Below the pieces are notes generated by a model. That model did not search any database and was not told where the DNA came from. It saw only the letters and a list, made by a program, of their open reading frames with translations. 58,278 nt of DNA from Candidatus Zhuqueibacterota bacterium (GTDB lineage: Bacteria > Zhuqueibacterota > Zhuqueibacteria > Residuimicrobiales > Oceaniaggregativiventaceae), in the NCBI GenBank assembly GCA_014728085.1, contig WJMF01000110.1, positions 1-58,278 of the forward strand, read 5' to 3'. The translations under genes and the position numbers were made by a program. Below are positions 25,142 to 34,329 of the stretch, one piece after another; position 1 is the stretch's first letter; every line of letters begins with the position of its first letter.

Positions 25142-25621
25142 ATGTTGACACGGATCGACGAAAACACGATTGAGGCTGTGCCCCATGGTAGAATTCTGGG
25201 AATTGATTATGGAGCCAAGCGTATCGGTGTGGCCAAAAGCGACCCGTCACAAATACTCGCCTCTGCTCTTGTGACGATTAAAAACAGTACTCGTCACAAT
25301 ATTCTATCGGAGATCAGGGAAATTGTCGACCGCGATAATATTAAAGCGATTGTGGTGGGCATGCCGGTTAATATGAATGGAACCCGGGGGCCTAAAGCAA
25401 AAGAGACAATGGCCTTTGCCCGGTTCCTGGCCAATAGTGAACTCCCTCTTGTCATTCTGTGGGATGAACGTTGGACCACCCGGCTGGCTCAGCAATCGCT
25501 TCATTCCCAGGGCAAATCTTCATCCAAAAGTCGCGATTATATCGATCAAATTGCAGCCGGATTTCTGCTGCAAAATTTTCTCGACCGGCTCGGGTTCTTG
25601 AGAAAGAATCGAAACGAATAA
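25142..25621 (+). CDS. ruvX: RuvX/YqgF Holliday-junction-resolvase-like nuclease
   Basis: 159 residues from ATG 25142; an in-frame TTG at 25109 would add 11 residues without a good ribosome binding site. RNase H-like fold: ILGIDYGAKRIGVAKSD carries the first catalytic Asp, VVGMPVNMNGTRGPKA the second block, and LVILWDERWTTRLAQQ plus SRDYIDQIAAGFLLQ the last acidic residues. Family members process pre-16S rRNA 5' ends and may cut junctions. It lies 36 nt after the HU-like gene. Confidence 0.92.
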   Translation: MLTRIDENTIEAVPHGRILGIDYGAKRIGVAKSDPSQILASALVTIKNSTRHNILSEIREIVDRDNIKAIVVGMPVNMNGTRGPKAKETMAFARFLANSELPLVILWDERWTTRLAQQSLHSQGKSSSKSRDYIDQIAAGFLLQNFLDRLGFLRKNRNE

Positions 25622-25648
25622 TACCAACACCTGGAAAGCTTTTTTCGC

Positions 25649-27202
25649 ATGAAAAAGGATTTGATCCTGTCCGTTATTACAGGGATCAGCTTTGCTCTGG
25701 CCATGCCACCTTTCAAGACCGGGTTTTTGGCCTATGGCACTTTGATCCCTTTCTTTATATTGTTGAGAAACAAGAGTATTTTTAATGCGATACTTTGGGG
25801 TTATGTCACCGGCTTTTTTATCTATCTTTTTTGCCTGTTCTGGATCGGTTTTGTAACCGTTCCCGGCGTTATCGGGGCATTGATCGTTTTGCCGCTTTTT
25901 ATCGCCGCTTTTGCTCTTCTACAGTCGCTTTTGCTGAAAACATGGGGGGACCTGGCGATCTTTTTCGCCCCCTTTCTCTGGACCGGCATTGAATATTTAC
26001 AATCTCTGGGTGATACCGCTTTCCCGTGGGTATATTTGGGCTATACGCAAACCTATTATCTTCCCGTTATTCAAGTCGCCGAGTTTACATCCGTCTATGG
26101 CATCACCTTCTGGATTGTGACCCTGAATGCGCTGATCTATTACTGTTTTATACGCGAAAAATCGAATGCCCCGGCACTTGTGTTGCTTTTTGCCCTCTTT
26201 CTTTTACCCTTTTTATACGGATTTTCTGTCCTGCAGGAACCGGAATCCAAGAAAACAATACGCATCGGAATGGTACAGGGGAACATCGATCCGTTTGAAA
26301 AGTGGAGTTCCGGAAATGATGAACGATTTTTTGCAAAATATGACAGTCTGAGCCGGCTGACACTTGACTCCGAACCGGACCTGATGATATGGCCCGAGAC
26401 CGCTACCCCCTTTTACCTGCGCTATGAATTTCAGTATCTGGAAAGAATCCGTTCCCGGGTGGACTCCAGCTCGGTGCCGTTATTGACGGGCTCTATCGAT
26501 TATGATTATACGGAAGAAGGGTATCAGTACTACAATTCAGCCCTTCTCATAAGGCCCGGTGAGGTGGATATTTCACATTATGCCAAACAGAAACTGGTTC
26601 CTTTTTCAGAAAAAGTACCATACCACAAATACTTTCCCTTTCGCTATCTCAAAGATATGCTCTATGATATGCAATTGGGGATTGGTGATTACGCCCGCGG
26701 CGAGGCGCACACGATTTTTTCCGTTTCCCCAAAGTCCCGGCGGCAAGTGAAAGACTCGCCTCCTGTAGAATTTGCCTGTGCCATTTGTTACGAATCTGTT
26801 TTTCCCGACTATATACGCCGGTTTGTCGAGCGTGGTATTGATTTTTTGGTTATTATTACCAATGATGCCTGGTTTGGAAAGACAACGGCACCTTATCAAC
26901 ATGCCCGTATTGCTGTTTTACGAGCCGTTGAAAACCGTGTCCCAATCGCACGATGCGCCAACACCGGGATTACCTGTTTTATCGATTCCTATGGTCGAAT
27001 GTATAATAACACAGACATTTTTACCACAAAAACAGTTGTCAATCAGTTGCCCCTGACCTCAAGCGGTACCTTTTATACCCGGCATGGTAACTGGTTTGCT
27101 CATTTGTGTATTTTAGTGATGGTGCTTGCGCTTGTGTCACTCGTTCCGGCAGTAATTTATCAATTCGGCAAATCGTTCTGCAAAAGGAACTCTAAACTAT
27201 GA
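25649..27202 (+). CDS. lnt: Apolipoprotein N-acyltransferase
   Basis: 517 residues. Several N-terminal membrane spans (to ~residue 200) are followed by a periplasmic nitrilase-like domain and one C-terminal span (about 480-500). The catalytic triad is visible: Glu250 (MIWPETATP), Lys313 (AKQKLVPFSE) and Cys380 (CAICYESVFP). It adds the third acyl chain to lipoproteins, marking a diderm. bamD, itself a lipoprotein, lies two genes downstream, and the candidate lipoprotein at 56435-56740 is another client. Confidence 0.96.
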   Translation: MKKDLILSVITGISFALAMPPFKTGFLAYGTLIPFFILLRNKSIFNAILWGYVTGFFIYLFCLFWIGFVTVPGVIGALIVLPLFIAAFALLQSLLLKTWGDLAIFFAPFLWTGIEYLQSLGDTAFPWVYLGYTQTYYLPVIQVAEFTSVYGITFWIVTLNALIYYCFIREKSNAPALVLLFALFLLPFLYGFSVLQEPESKKTIRIGMVQGNIDPFEKWSSGNDERFFAKYDSLSRLTLDSEPDLMIWPETATPFYLRYEFQYLERIRSRVDSSSVPLLTGSIDYDYTEEGYQYYNSALLIRPGEVDISHYAKQKLVPFSEKVPYHKYFPFRYLKDMLYDMQLGIGDYARGEAHTIFSVSPKSRRQVKDSPPVEFACAICYESVFPDYIRRFVERGIDFLVIITNDAWFGKTTAPYQHARIAVLRAVENRVPIARCANTGITCFIDSYGRMYNNTDIFTTKTVVNQLPLTSSGTFYTRHGNWFAHLCILVMVLALVSLVPAVIYQFGKSFCKRNSKL

Positions 27203-27218
27203 GTAACGTTAGATAATC

Positions 27219-27848
27219 ATGATTAATGGCAGTATAAAAAATTTGATTAAGAATAAATTTTTTTGTATATTAGTCAATTTGCATCTTTTGCTGCTGTGCG
27301 CATCTGCTGCGGTAAATTCGAATTTGGATCAAATAGACAGAAATTATTCGACAGGATTAAAAAATCTGCTCCAATCCTTGTCTGTACGTGCGGATTCACA
27401 GCATATCAATATAATCAACCTGGATTCATCCAGTGCCCTGAATTGGTTTTTTGAGAAAACCACTGTCAGGGTTTTAACCGATATAGGATTTGAACGTATT
27501 TATCAGACTGATAGCGTCGAACAGCCGATGTATCATCTCCATTTCAAACCCGTTGATTGCACGGTTGGTTATAAAACCGATTCAGATTCTGTTATTCGCC
27601 GGATAAAAACAAGTGTCTACCTTAAACTGATGAATCCACAAAAACGAATACTCTATAGTGACGTACTGTCTGATACGCTTTCGGATGTCATTGCAAAATC
27701 GACTATTCCCGACATTGAAGATGATAATCTTCCGTTTACCAAAGGGAGCGGGATATCAAAAAGCACATTCGGTTATCTCGAACCCATACTCATATCTGTG
27801 TTAACTGCAGGAATCATCTATACTTTTTACTCTTATCGCAGTCAATAA
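27219..27848 (+). CDS. Unknown exported protein with C-terminal membrane anchor
   Basis: 209 residues, not recognised. The N-terminus has a basic segment and hydrophobic core (about 10-30, KNKFFCILVNLHLLLLCASA) that could be a signal peptide. The body is soluble and mixed alpha/beta, with a DxDSVIRRIKTSVYLKL strand pattern. The end has a hydrophobic helix (about 183-204, PILISVLTAGIIYTFYSY). It lies 16 nt after lnt and 12 nt before bamD, suggesting an envelope role. It could be a periplasmic partner of lipoprotein or barrel assembly, but nothing in the sequence proves this. Confidence 0.7.
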   Translation: MINGSIKNLIKNKFFCILVNLHLLLLCASAAVNSNLDQIDRNYSTGLKNLLQSLSVRADSQHINIINLDSSSALNWFFEKTTVRVLTDIGFERIYQTDSVEQPMYHLHFKPVDCTVGYKTDSDSVIRRIKTSVYLKLMNPQKRILYSDVLSDTLSDVIAKSTIPDIEDDNLPFTKGSGISKSTFGYLEPILISVLTAGIIYTFYSYRSQ

Positions 27849-27860
27849 GGACCGGAAAAC

Positions 27861-28652
27861 ATGTCTCCAAGATCAAAATGTTCGATGCTCGTGACAATAT
27901 CTATTCTGTCTCTTGCTATTCTGTTCTCCTGTGCGTCGCGAAAAATTACCGACCAGGTGACCCCGGAGGAAAGAATGGATATTGCCTTAAAATGGTTTAA
28001 CAATGGACACTATTTGGATGCCAGAACGCAATTTCGTATTCTGACTCTAAGCCACGGCGGAACTCATTTGGCTGATAAAGCCCAGTTTTATCTCGCAGAG
28101 TGTCACTATTCTTTAAAGGAATTTATTCTTGCCGCCAATGAGTATGAAAGATTGCTCAAAGTATTTCCCAATTCTGATTATGTTGATGACGCCAAATTCA
28201 GGCTCGGTATGTCCTATTACAAACTGGCGCCTAAATTTTCTCTGGATCAGGAATACACCCGCCAGGCCATTCAGATTTTCCAGGAATTCCTTGAGGAATA
28301 TCATAACAGCGATTTTGCCGACGATGTCGAGCTTTATTTGTCGAAATGCCGGCAAAAATTGGCCAGAAAAGCTTTTGTCGCAGCAGTTCAGTACAGAAAA
28401 ATGAGCTATTATACGGCTTCCACCATCTACCTCAACAAGGTTCTGGAACAATATTATGACTCCAATTTTGCGCCAAGAGCACAATACCTGCTTGCGGATA
28501 ATTACATGCATTTGAAGGAATATGAAAAGGCCAAAGAGGAGGCTTTGACCTTTCTTGAGAAATACCCGCAACATGACTGGTCCGATAGAGCCGGTGATTT
28601 ATTGGAAAAGTCTGAAAAGGAACTGGAAAAGCAGGCAAAAACTCAGGAATAA
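27861..28652 (+). CDS. bamD: Outer-membrane assembly lipoprotein BamD
   Basis: 263 residues. The signal peptide ends in a lipobox (LFSC, about residues 22-25), so Cys is lipidated. Then TPR-like helices: GHYLDARTQFRILTLSHGG, LADKAQFYLAECHYSL, SDYVDDAKFRLGMSYYKLAP, DFADDVELYLSKCRQKLA and APRAQYLLADNYMHLKEYE. BamD is the TPR lipoprotein of the BAM complex and helps insert beta-barrels. SD AAGG upstream. nadD follows 35 nt later. Confidence 0.92.
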   Translation: MSPRSKCSMLVTISILSLAILFSCASRKITDQVTPEERMDIALKWFNNGHYLDARTQFRILTLSHGGTHLADKAQFYLAECHYSLKEFILAANEYERLLKVFPNSDYVDDAKFRLGMSYYKLAPKFSLDQEYTRQAIQIFQEFLEEYHNSDFADDVELYLSKCRQKLARKAFVAAVQYRKMSYYTASTIYLNKVLEQYYDSNFAPRAQYLLADNYMHLKEYEKAKEEALTFLEKYPQHDWSDRAGDLLEKSEKELEKQAKTQE

Positions 28653-28687
28653 GGCACTCAAATCAGTGGGTACGGAATGGAGTTGGC

Positions 28688-29275
28688 TTGAAGATTGCAG
28701 TTTTTGGGGGTACATTTGATCCCGTACATATTGCGCACCTTATCATCGCCAATGCTGTACAAAGTGAACTATCACTTGATCGGTTGTTTTTTGTGCCCGG
28801 TGCTATCCCGCCGCACAAACGCTCGCGGGAAATTTCCAGCGCACAACACCGTCTCAATATGTTAAACCTGGCAATCGGCGATAATCCCGTCTTTGACCTT
28901 TGTGATTACGAGATCCGGCGGGGTGGCATTTCCTATACAATAGAGACGCTGAACTATTTTGCTGAAAAATATCATCTTGGCAAAGAGAGTCTGTTTTTAC
29001 TCATCGGTCTGGATAATTTCCTCGATTTTCATAACTGGAAGCAACCCGAAGAAATCATCAAAATCTGCACTTTGATTGTTGCCGATCGCGTTGTTGATGA
29101 CGAACAACAAAAACCAAAATCCGACATTGATAATATTCTCTATCTGAATCTACCCCTCCTGGAGATTTCATCCTCGCAGATCCGACACCGTATCCGGCAA
29201 CAAAAAACCATAAAATATTTTGTGCCGGCAGAAATTGAAGAGTATATTCTTTCCAATCATCTCTACAGGGCTTGA
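28688..29275 (+). CDS. nadD: Nicotinate-nucleotide adenylyltransferase
   Basis: 195 residues from TTG 28688 with GGAG 8-11 nt upstream. KIAVFGGTFDPVHIAHL carries the GTFDPxHxxH nucleotidyltransferase motif; FVPGAIPPHK and LIGLDNFLDFHNWKQPEEI follow. The ISSSQIRHRIRQQKTI motif holds the second nucleotide-binding site. It makes deamido-NAD from nicotinate mononucleotide. Together with nadC (52061) and nadK (12612) it shows a scattered NAD pathway. Confidence 0.95.
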   Translation: MKIAVFGGTFDPVHIAHLIIANAVQSELSLDRLFFVPGAIPPHKRSREISSAQHRLNMLNLAIGDNPVFDLCDYEIRRGGISYTIETLNYFAEKYHLGKESLFLLIGLDNFLDFHNWKQPEEIIKICTLIVADRVVDDEQQKPKSDIDNILYLNLPLLEISSSQIRHRIRQQKTIKYFVPAEIEEYILSNHLYRA

Positions 29276-29299
29276 CTTGCTCAAAGAGGTTCGTATAAC

Positions 29300-30406
29300 A
29301 TGAAGATTCTACAGATATGTTCCTCCGAATCATGGGGCGGAATGGAAATGCATGTGTGTGCGCTTGCAAAAGCATTGCGGCAACAGGGTTTTGATATCAC
29401 GGTTGCCGCTGCTGCCGGCAGCGATATAGATGCATTCTGCAATGAGCATAATCTTCCATTTTTCAAGTTTCAACCCTCGGGCTATCTTTCACCTCTATGC
29501 GTGTTCCGGCTTTTTCGTCTTCTAAAAAGAGAAAATTTCGATATTCTCCATGTTCACTATTCTCTTGATCTTTGGACTGTTATTCCGGCAAACCTGACCA
29601 CAAAAATTCCGGTTGTTTTTATTAAACATATCGGAACCGCCAGGTCAAAAAAGGATCCATTTCACCGGTTTTTATACCGCCGTATTTGTTGTAATATTGC
29701 GATATCACTGGTCATTGCCGAAAATCTGAAACAGACACATCCGATAGACCCTGAGCGAATTCGCGTCGTGCATCATGGCATTCGTTTGCAAACATTTGAT
29801 GCTGCTGCCGATGCGCGTCAACGGATGCGAGCAGAGTTAAAAATTGCTTCGGATGAATTTTTAATCGGTAATATCGGCAGATTACAAATTGGTAAAGGAC
29901 ATTTGGAATTTTTACAAATGGCCGCGGATATTCGTAAAGAATATCCAAAGGTAAAATTTATTGTAATCGGAGAGCCGACAAGGGGGGAAGAGGAGAAAGC
30001 AAACGCCATTTATCAGCGTCACAGAGAGCTGGTGCTTGGCGATATCGTTCTGATGCCGGGTTTTCGCAGAGACATTCCTGAACTTTTAAGTGCTATGGAT
30101 ATTTTTGTTTTTCCGTCACATGCCGAAGCATTTGGTTTGGTCTTGATCGAAGCCATGGCTGCCGGTCTCGCTGTTGTTTCCAGCAATTGTGACGGCGTCC
30201 TGGATATCGTTAGACACGGCAGAGAAGGGCTTTTGGTTCCTCCGGGGGATCATCATGCCCTTTCCGGTGCGGTCAAGGCGCTTCTTGATCATCCCGAAGA
30301 AAGAAAGCGCATGGCAATGGCTGCACGCAACCGTGTGGAAAAGCAGTTTACTTTTGATAAAATGATCGAAAAAATTATTCAAATTTATAATAATTGTATT
30401 GATTAA
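29300..30406 (+). CDS. Family 4 glycosyltransferase
   Basis: 368 residues. The N-terminal domain starts MKILQICSSESWGGMEMHVC, and the C-terminal donor domain has LIGNIGRLQIGKGHLEFLQM and the E-x7-E motif in SHAEAFGLVLIEAMAAGLAVV. It is distinct from the enzyme at 4914. The family acts in lipopolysaccharide or capsule synthesis. It lies 24 nt after nadD, so it may be co-transcribed with it. Sugar and acceptor unknown. Confidence 0.85.
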   Translation: MKILQICSSESWGGMEMHVCALAKALRQQGFDITVAAAAGSDIDAFCNEHNLPFFKFQPSGYLSPLCVFRLFRLLKRENFDILHVHYSLDLWTVIPANLTTKIPVVFIKHIGTARSKKDPFHRFLYRRICCNIAISLVIAENLKQTHPIDPERIRVVHHGIRLQTFDAAADARQRMRAELKIASDEFLIGNIGRLQIGKGHLEFLQMAADIRKEYPKVKFIVIGEPTRGEEEKANAIYQRHRELVLGDIVLMPGFRRDIPELLSAMDIFVFPSHAEAFGLVLIEAMAAGLAVVSSNCDGVLDIVRHGREGLLVPPGDHHALSGAVKALLDHPEERKRMAMAARNRVEKQFTFDKMIEKIIQIYNNCID

Positions 30407-30467
30407 ACTGTAAAATTTCAGTATTCTATATAAATTCAATATTTCGTAAAAAAACCGGGAACCCCCT

Positions 30468-31166
30468 ATGGCTGAAGAGAGAATTATTCGACTGATGAAA
30501 CGCGTTCCTCTTTTTTCGAAATTATCCGATAGTGATGTTTCTCAGCTTGCCGATCAGTGTGTGCGCCGAGAATGCAGGCGCGATCAGGTGATTCTCATAG
30601 AAGAGGAACTTGGGCAAATCCTCTTTATTATCTTACGAGGTACGGTAAAGATAAAACGTACCAATGAAGAGGGCAGAGAAGTTATCATTACAATTCTTAA
30701 AGCCGGAGATTTTTTTGGCGAATTGTCCCTGCTAGATGGTAAAGGACGCTCTGCAACCGTGGTTGCAATGCAGGATTCCGAGTTATTGACATTGAGGCGG
30801 AGTGAATTTTTATTGATGCTGGAAAAATATCCATTGATATCCATTGAATTGTTAAAGGTACTGGCAAATCGTATACGAATGGCTAATATTCAGATAGAAA
30901 ATCTTACCCTGCAGGATGCAATGGGGCGGGTCGGTGCTGCCTTGATGCACGTGGCTGAACAGACCGGTTATCCCCGTGGTGAAAGTGTTGTTATTCCCAA
31001 GTTGCCGGTACAACAAGATCTTGCCAACATGGCAGGTACAGCCAGGGAAACCATCAGTCGGGTAATGTCATTGTTGGAAACCAAGAATGTACTGCAACGC
31101 GAAGGCCATCGCGTTGTGATTTCAAATTATGAGAAATTTAAACGGGATTTTGTTAAAATCCGATAA
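30468..31166 (+). CDS. Crp/Fnr-family transcriptional regulator
   Basis: 232 residues. The N-terminal cyclic-nucleotide-binding barrel contains GDFFGELSLLDGKGRSATVV, a conserved effector pocket with the Arg-Ser-Ala. A dimerisation helix follows (about 120-150), then a winged HTH with QQDLANMAGTARETISRVMSLL. FNR iron-sulfur cysteines are absent, so a nucleotide or other small effector is more likely than oxygen. Start ATG 30468 has only a weak ribosome binding site. Its target is unknown; the corrinoid gene downstream has its own promoter and might be regulated. Confidence 0.9.
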   Translation: MAEERIIRLMKRVPLFSKLSDSDVSQLADQCVRRECRRDQVILIEEELGQILFIILRGTVKIKRTNEEGREVIITILKAGDFFGELSLLDGKGRSATVVAMQDSELLTLRRSEFLLMLEKYPLISIELLKVLANRIRMANIQIENLTLQDAMGRVGAALMHVAEQTGYPRGESVVIPKLPVQQDLANMAGTARETISRVMSLLETKNVLQREGHRVVISNYEKFKRDFVKIR

Positions 31167-31182
31167 CTGTCTCAATCATTTA

Positions 31183-31211
31183 TTGACTTGACCGGATAAC
31201 TTTTGTAAATT
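31183..31211 (+). promoter_or_regulatory. Promoter for the corrinoid protein / GHMP kinase / aminotransferase genes
   Basis: -35 TTGACT (31183-31188), 17-bp spacer, -10 TAAATT (31206-31211). It lies about 50 nt before the ATG at 31268. Confidence 0.6.
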
Positions 31212-31267
31212 TAGCGTTATTAATTCACCGGAATGGTATTAAACCGATTTAAACAGGAGAGAGTGTT

Positions 31268-31900
31268 ATGGCTATCTTAGAAGAACTGGCTGACAATATT
31301 ATCAAAGGACAGGCTCCAAAAGTTGAAGAATTGACTCTAAAGGCACTGGATGACGGAGCGAACCCGGAAAAGGTTTTACAAGAGGGATTGATTGCCGGAA
31401 TGAATGTTGTCGGTACTAAATTCAAGGCCAATGAATTTTACGTTCCCGAGGTTCTCATCGCCGCCCGTGCGATGAAAGCCGGTATGAAAATTTTGCGTCC
31501 CAAGCTGGCGGATAGCGGTGTTCAACCGGTCGGCCGTTTTGTTATAGGGACAGTCAAAGGAGATTTACACGATATTGGCAAAAATTTGGTATCCATGATG
31601 ATGGAAGGCGCCGGTTTTGAAGTGATTGATCTCGGTGTCGATGTCTCGCCGGAAAAGTTTGTTGCAGCCGTTGAGGAAAATAAAGCCCATTTTCTGGGAT
31701 TGTCTGCCTTGTTGACTACCACGATGGTAAACATGCAGGGAACTATTGATGCTTTAAGAGCGGGTGGTTTACGCGATGATGTCAAGGTCGTCGTTGGCGG
31801 AGCTCCGCTGACGCAAAAATTTGCGGATGATATCGGTGCTGATGGCTATGCTCCTGATGCTGCCAGTGCTGTTGATATAATCAAAGAAATGATGGAATAG
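31268..31900 (+). CDS. Corrinoid (B12)-binding protein, methyltransferase partner type
   Basis: 210 residues, the length of MtbC/MtmC-like proteins. An N-terminal helical cap (about 1-85, VLQEGLIAGMNVVGTKFKAN, YVPEVLIAARAM) precedes a Rossmann cobalamin domain. DLHDIGK lies at residues 99-105, with His101 as the expected lower axial cobalt ligand, then GLSALLTTTM and VVVGGAPLTQKFADDIGADG. Such proteins carry methyl groups between two methyltransferases. No such partner is encoded here; the neighbours are a sugar kinase and aminotransferase. SD AGGAGAGA. Confidence 0.9.
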   Translation: MAILEELADNIIKGQAPKVEELTLKALDDGANPEKVLQEGLIAGMNVVGTKFKANEFYVPEVLIAARAMKAGMKILRPKLADSGVQPVGRFVIGTVKGDLHDIGKNLVSMMMEGAGFEVIDLGVDVSPEKFVAAVEENKAHFLGLSALLTTTMVNMQGTIDALRAGGLRDDVKVVVGGAPLTQKFADDIGADGYAPDAASAVDIIKEMME

Positions 31901-31914
31901 GTGTTCGGTTAAAA

Positions 31915-32988
31915 ATGGCTGAAATTTTCGAATTATTCGTTCCCGGACGGCTATGTCTTCTGGGTGAACATTCAGATTGGGCAGGTGGTTACCGTCGTAT
32001 CGATTCATCGATCCATAGAGGATATTGTCTCATCGTTGGAACGAATCAGGGAATAAGCGCACGCGTTCATCATCATCCGAATAAATTGATCATCAAAACC
32101 ACGTTGCCGGACGGTAAAGTTCTGGGACCACACGAGATCGATATGGATGCGGATGAGCTCCTGAAAATAGCTGAAGAAGGTGGTTTTTACAGCTATACCG
32201 CCGGAGTGGCTTATCACGTACTCTGTCATTACAACGTACAGGGACTTTTTATTGACAGCAATAAAATGGACCTTCCGATTCGAAAAGGGTTATCTTCGTC
32301 TGCCGCTAACAATGTTATGGTGGCCAGAGCTTTTAATAAAGTTTATGACTTGAAACTCACCACCCGCGGCGAAATGGAAATCGCCTATCAGGGCGAGATA
32401 TTGACGCCGTCTCGTTGCGGCAGGATGGATCAGGCCTGTGCCTATGGAGATACACCCGTTTATATGATCTTTGACGGTGACAAACTGGCCATAGACGAGG
32501 TACCGCCTAAAGACGATATTTATATGGTTGTGGCGGATTTAAATACGGGCAAAAACACGCAAAAGATACTCGCTGATCTGAACGCATGTTATCCCAAGAG
32601 CGGCGGCAAAATAGGGGAAGATGTTCGCTACTATTTAGGTCCTGTAAATAAAGACCTGGTTAACCGGGCCAAAAAGATTCTCCGAGCCGGTGATGCAGAA
32701 CAGCTGGGCGCTTTGATGGCGGAGGCACAGCGTTTTTTTGATATGTTTATGGCGCCCGCATGCCCGCAAGAACTGTTGGCGCCTAAATTACATTTTATCC
32801 TCAGTAGTCCCGAGGTAGCGCCTTTCACCTTTGGCGGCAAAGGCGTTGGTTCCCAAGGTGACGGGTGCGTGCAATTCGTCAGCAAGGGGCCGAAAGAACA
32901 GAAAAAACTGATGGCTAAATTGAAAGAAATGGAATTGGAACCCTATCCCTTAACGATCCATTCCAATATAGAAAACAAAAAGTCCTGA
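31915..32988 (+). CDS. GHMP-family kinase (galactokinase-like), substrate unknown
   Basis: 357 residues. Motif 1 is FVPGRLCLLGEHSDWAGGYR (galactokinases have GRVNLIGEHTDYNGG), motif 2 is RKGLSSSAANNVMVARAF (about 122-139, ATP loop), and the C-terminal motif is FGGKGVGSQGDGCVQFV. The family phosphorylates sugars, mevalonate or homoserine. SRCGRMDQACAYGD is a sugar-kinase-like active-site segment. It starts 15 nt after the corrinoid gene and is followed by a DegT aminotransferase, so a modified sugar for a glycan is one reading. The true substrate cannot be read from sequence. Confidence 0.8.
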   Translation: MAEIFELFVPGRLCLLGEHSDWAGGYRRIDSSIHRGYCLIVGTNQGISARVHHHPNKLIIKTTLPDGKVLGPHEIDMDADELLKIAEEGGFYSYTAGVAYHVLCHYNVQGLFIDSNKMDLPIRKGLSSSAANNVMVARAFNKVYDLKLTTRGEMEIAYQGEILTPSRCGRMDQACAYGDTPVYMIFDGDKLAIDEVPPKDDIYMVVADLNTGKNTQKILADLNACYPKSGGKIGEDVRYYLGPVNKDLVNRAKKILRAGDAEQLGALMAEAQRFFDMFMAPACPQELLAPKLHFILSSPEVAPFTFGGKGVGSQGDGCVQFVSKGPKEQKKLMAKLKEMELEPYPLTIHSNIENKKS

Positions 32989-33033
32989 TCGTAAAATCTA
33001 TCTGAATCTGAAATCGCGAGCGGAGGTTATTTC

Positions 33034-34272
33034 ATGTCTGTACTTGCCATAAATGGAGGAACACCGGTACGCAGCAGGCCTTTTCCTGCCTGGCCCGTAT
33101 GGGGGGATGAGGAAATTAAAAATCTCACCGAGGTGGTTAAGAGCGCCAAGTGGGGCAGTTTACACGGAGACAAAACGGCCGCACTCGAACGCCAATTCGC
33201 GGATTTACATTGTGCCAGGGAGGGCGTCTGTATAAATAGCGGTACAACCGCTTTACAGATCGCTCTGATGGCGGCTGATGTCGAGGCCGGCGCGGAGGTC
33301 ATTGTCCCTGCTTATACGTTTATCGCTACGGCAACCGCTGTAATTGAAGTGGGATGCGTCCCGATCTTTGTCGACGTTGAAGCAGAGACCTGCAATATCA
33401 ATCCTGTAGAAATTGAAAAAGCGATTACAGAAAAGACGGCAGCTATTATGCCGGTTCATTTTGCCGGTCGCCCTGCAAATATGGATGAAATTCTCGCCAT
33501 CGGCCGTAAACATGATCTCGTCATCATCGAGGACGCAGCACAGGCCTGGGGGGCAAAATGGGACAGCCTTCCTGTTGGTGCCATCGGCAAGGCAGGCGTT
33601 TTTAGTTTCCAGTCTTCAAAGAATATTAACAGCGGTGAGGGTGGAATTCTATTGACCAATGATAGTATTGTTGCCAAAATGGCCCGCTCTCATGCCAATT
33701 GCGGCCGAAGTGATGATGGGGAATGGTACGAACATTTTTATTATGGTGGGAATTATCGCCTGACCGAATTTCAGGCTGCGGTTTTACTGGCACAATTGCA
33801 GCGCTACCCGGAACTGCACAAAATCCGGCTGGCAAATCTCGAATACCTCAATGAAAAGCTCGCGGATATTCCTGGAATCGAAATCTGTCGACCTGATGAC
33901 CGTATTTCAGATCATGCTTGTCATATCTTTGTTTTTCGAATAATCCCTGCTGAGTTTGGCTCCAAAAGCAAAAACAGCATCATACATGCCCTGCAAAAAG
34001 AGGGCATCCCTGCGAACGGCGGTTATTCTTTGCCTTTGTATAAACAACCGGTTTTCCTCAACAAGTCTTTTGGACGCCGTGGCAAGAGTGTGGATTTTCC
34101 CATTGACTATTCCGCATTCCATTGTCCGGTTACCGAATCTCTTTGTAATGATCAGGCCATTTGGCTGCGGCAAAATATGTTGCTGGGTACCCGCGAGGAT
34201 ATGGATGATATTGTTAATGCTATCAGGAAAGTAAAGGAACAGGCACATACATTGAATGAAAAAATATCTTGA
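33034..34272 (+). CDS. DegT/DnrJ/EryC1/StrS-family aminotransferase
   Basis: 412 residues. PLP-dependent fold type I. NSGTTALQIALMAA binds PLP phosphate, VIIEDAAQAWGA holds the Asp that contacts the pyridine nitrogen, and Lys196 in SFQSSKNINSGEGG is the Schiff-base lysine. The C-terminal half has YGGNYRLTEFQAAVLLAQL. Members convert keto-sugars to aminosugars, or act on other ketones in secondary metabolism. SD GGAGG. It follows the GHMP kinase by 45 nt and ends just before the aromatic leader region. Confidence 0.9.
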   Translation: MSVLAINGGTPVRSRPFPAWPVWGDEEIKNLTEVVKSAKWGSLHGDKTAALERQFADLHCAREGVCINSGTTALQIALMAADVEAGAEVIVPAYTFIATATAVIEVGCVPIFVDVEAETCNINPVEIEKAITEKTAAIMPVHFAGRPANMDEILAIGRKHDLVIIEDAAQAWGAKWDSLPVGAIGKAGVFSFQSSKNINSGEGGILLTNDSIVAKMARSHANCGRSDDGEWYEHFYYGGNYRLTEFQAAVLLAQLQRYPELHKIRLANLEYLNEKLADIPGIEICRPDDRISDHACHIFVFRIIPAEFGSKSKNSIIHALQKEGIPANGGYSLPLYKQPVFLNKSFGRRGKSVDFPIDYSAFHCPVTESLCNDQAIWLRQNMLLGTREDMDDIVNAIRKVKEQAHTLNEKIS

Positions 34273-34296
34273 CAATGGGTGGTAATTTTTTAACCT
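34269..34296 (+). promoter_or_regulatory. Low-confidence candidate promoter for the aromatic operon
   Basis: A full TTGACA (34269-34274) overlaps the aminotransferase stop codon. With a 16-bp spacer it faces TAACCT (34291-34296), a poor -10. The predicted start near 34303 is just upstream of the leader ORF at 34330. Offered because a leader RNA implies a promoter in this gap. Confidence 0.35.
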
Positions 34297-34329
34297 TTCT
34301 AAAGTATCATTTATTAACAAATAGCGGAT

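Noticed and set aside
31167-31267. Cobalamin riboswitch before the corrinoid gene
   Set aside because: The gap is only about 100 nt, mostly promoter, and no B12-box sequence was seen.
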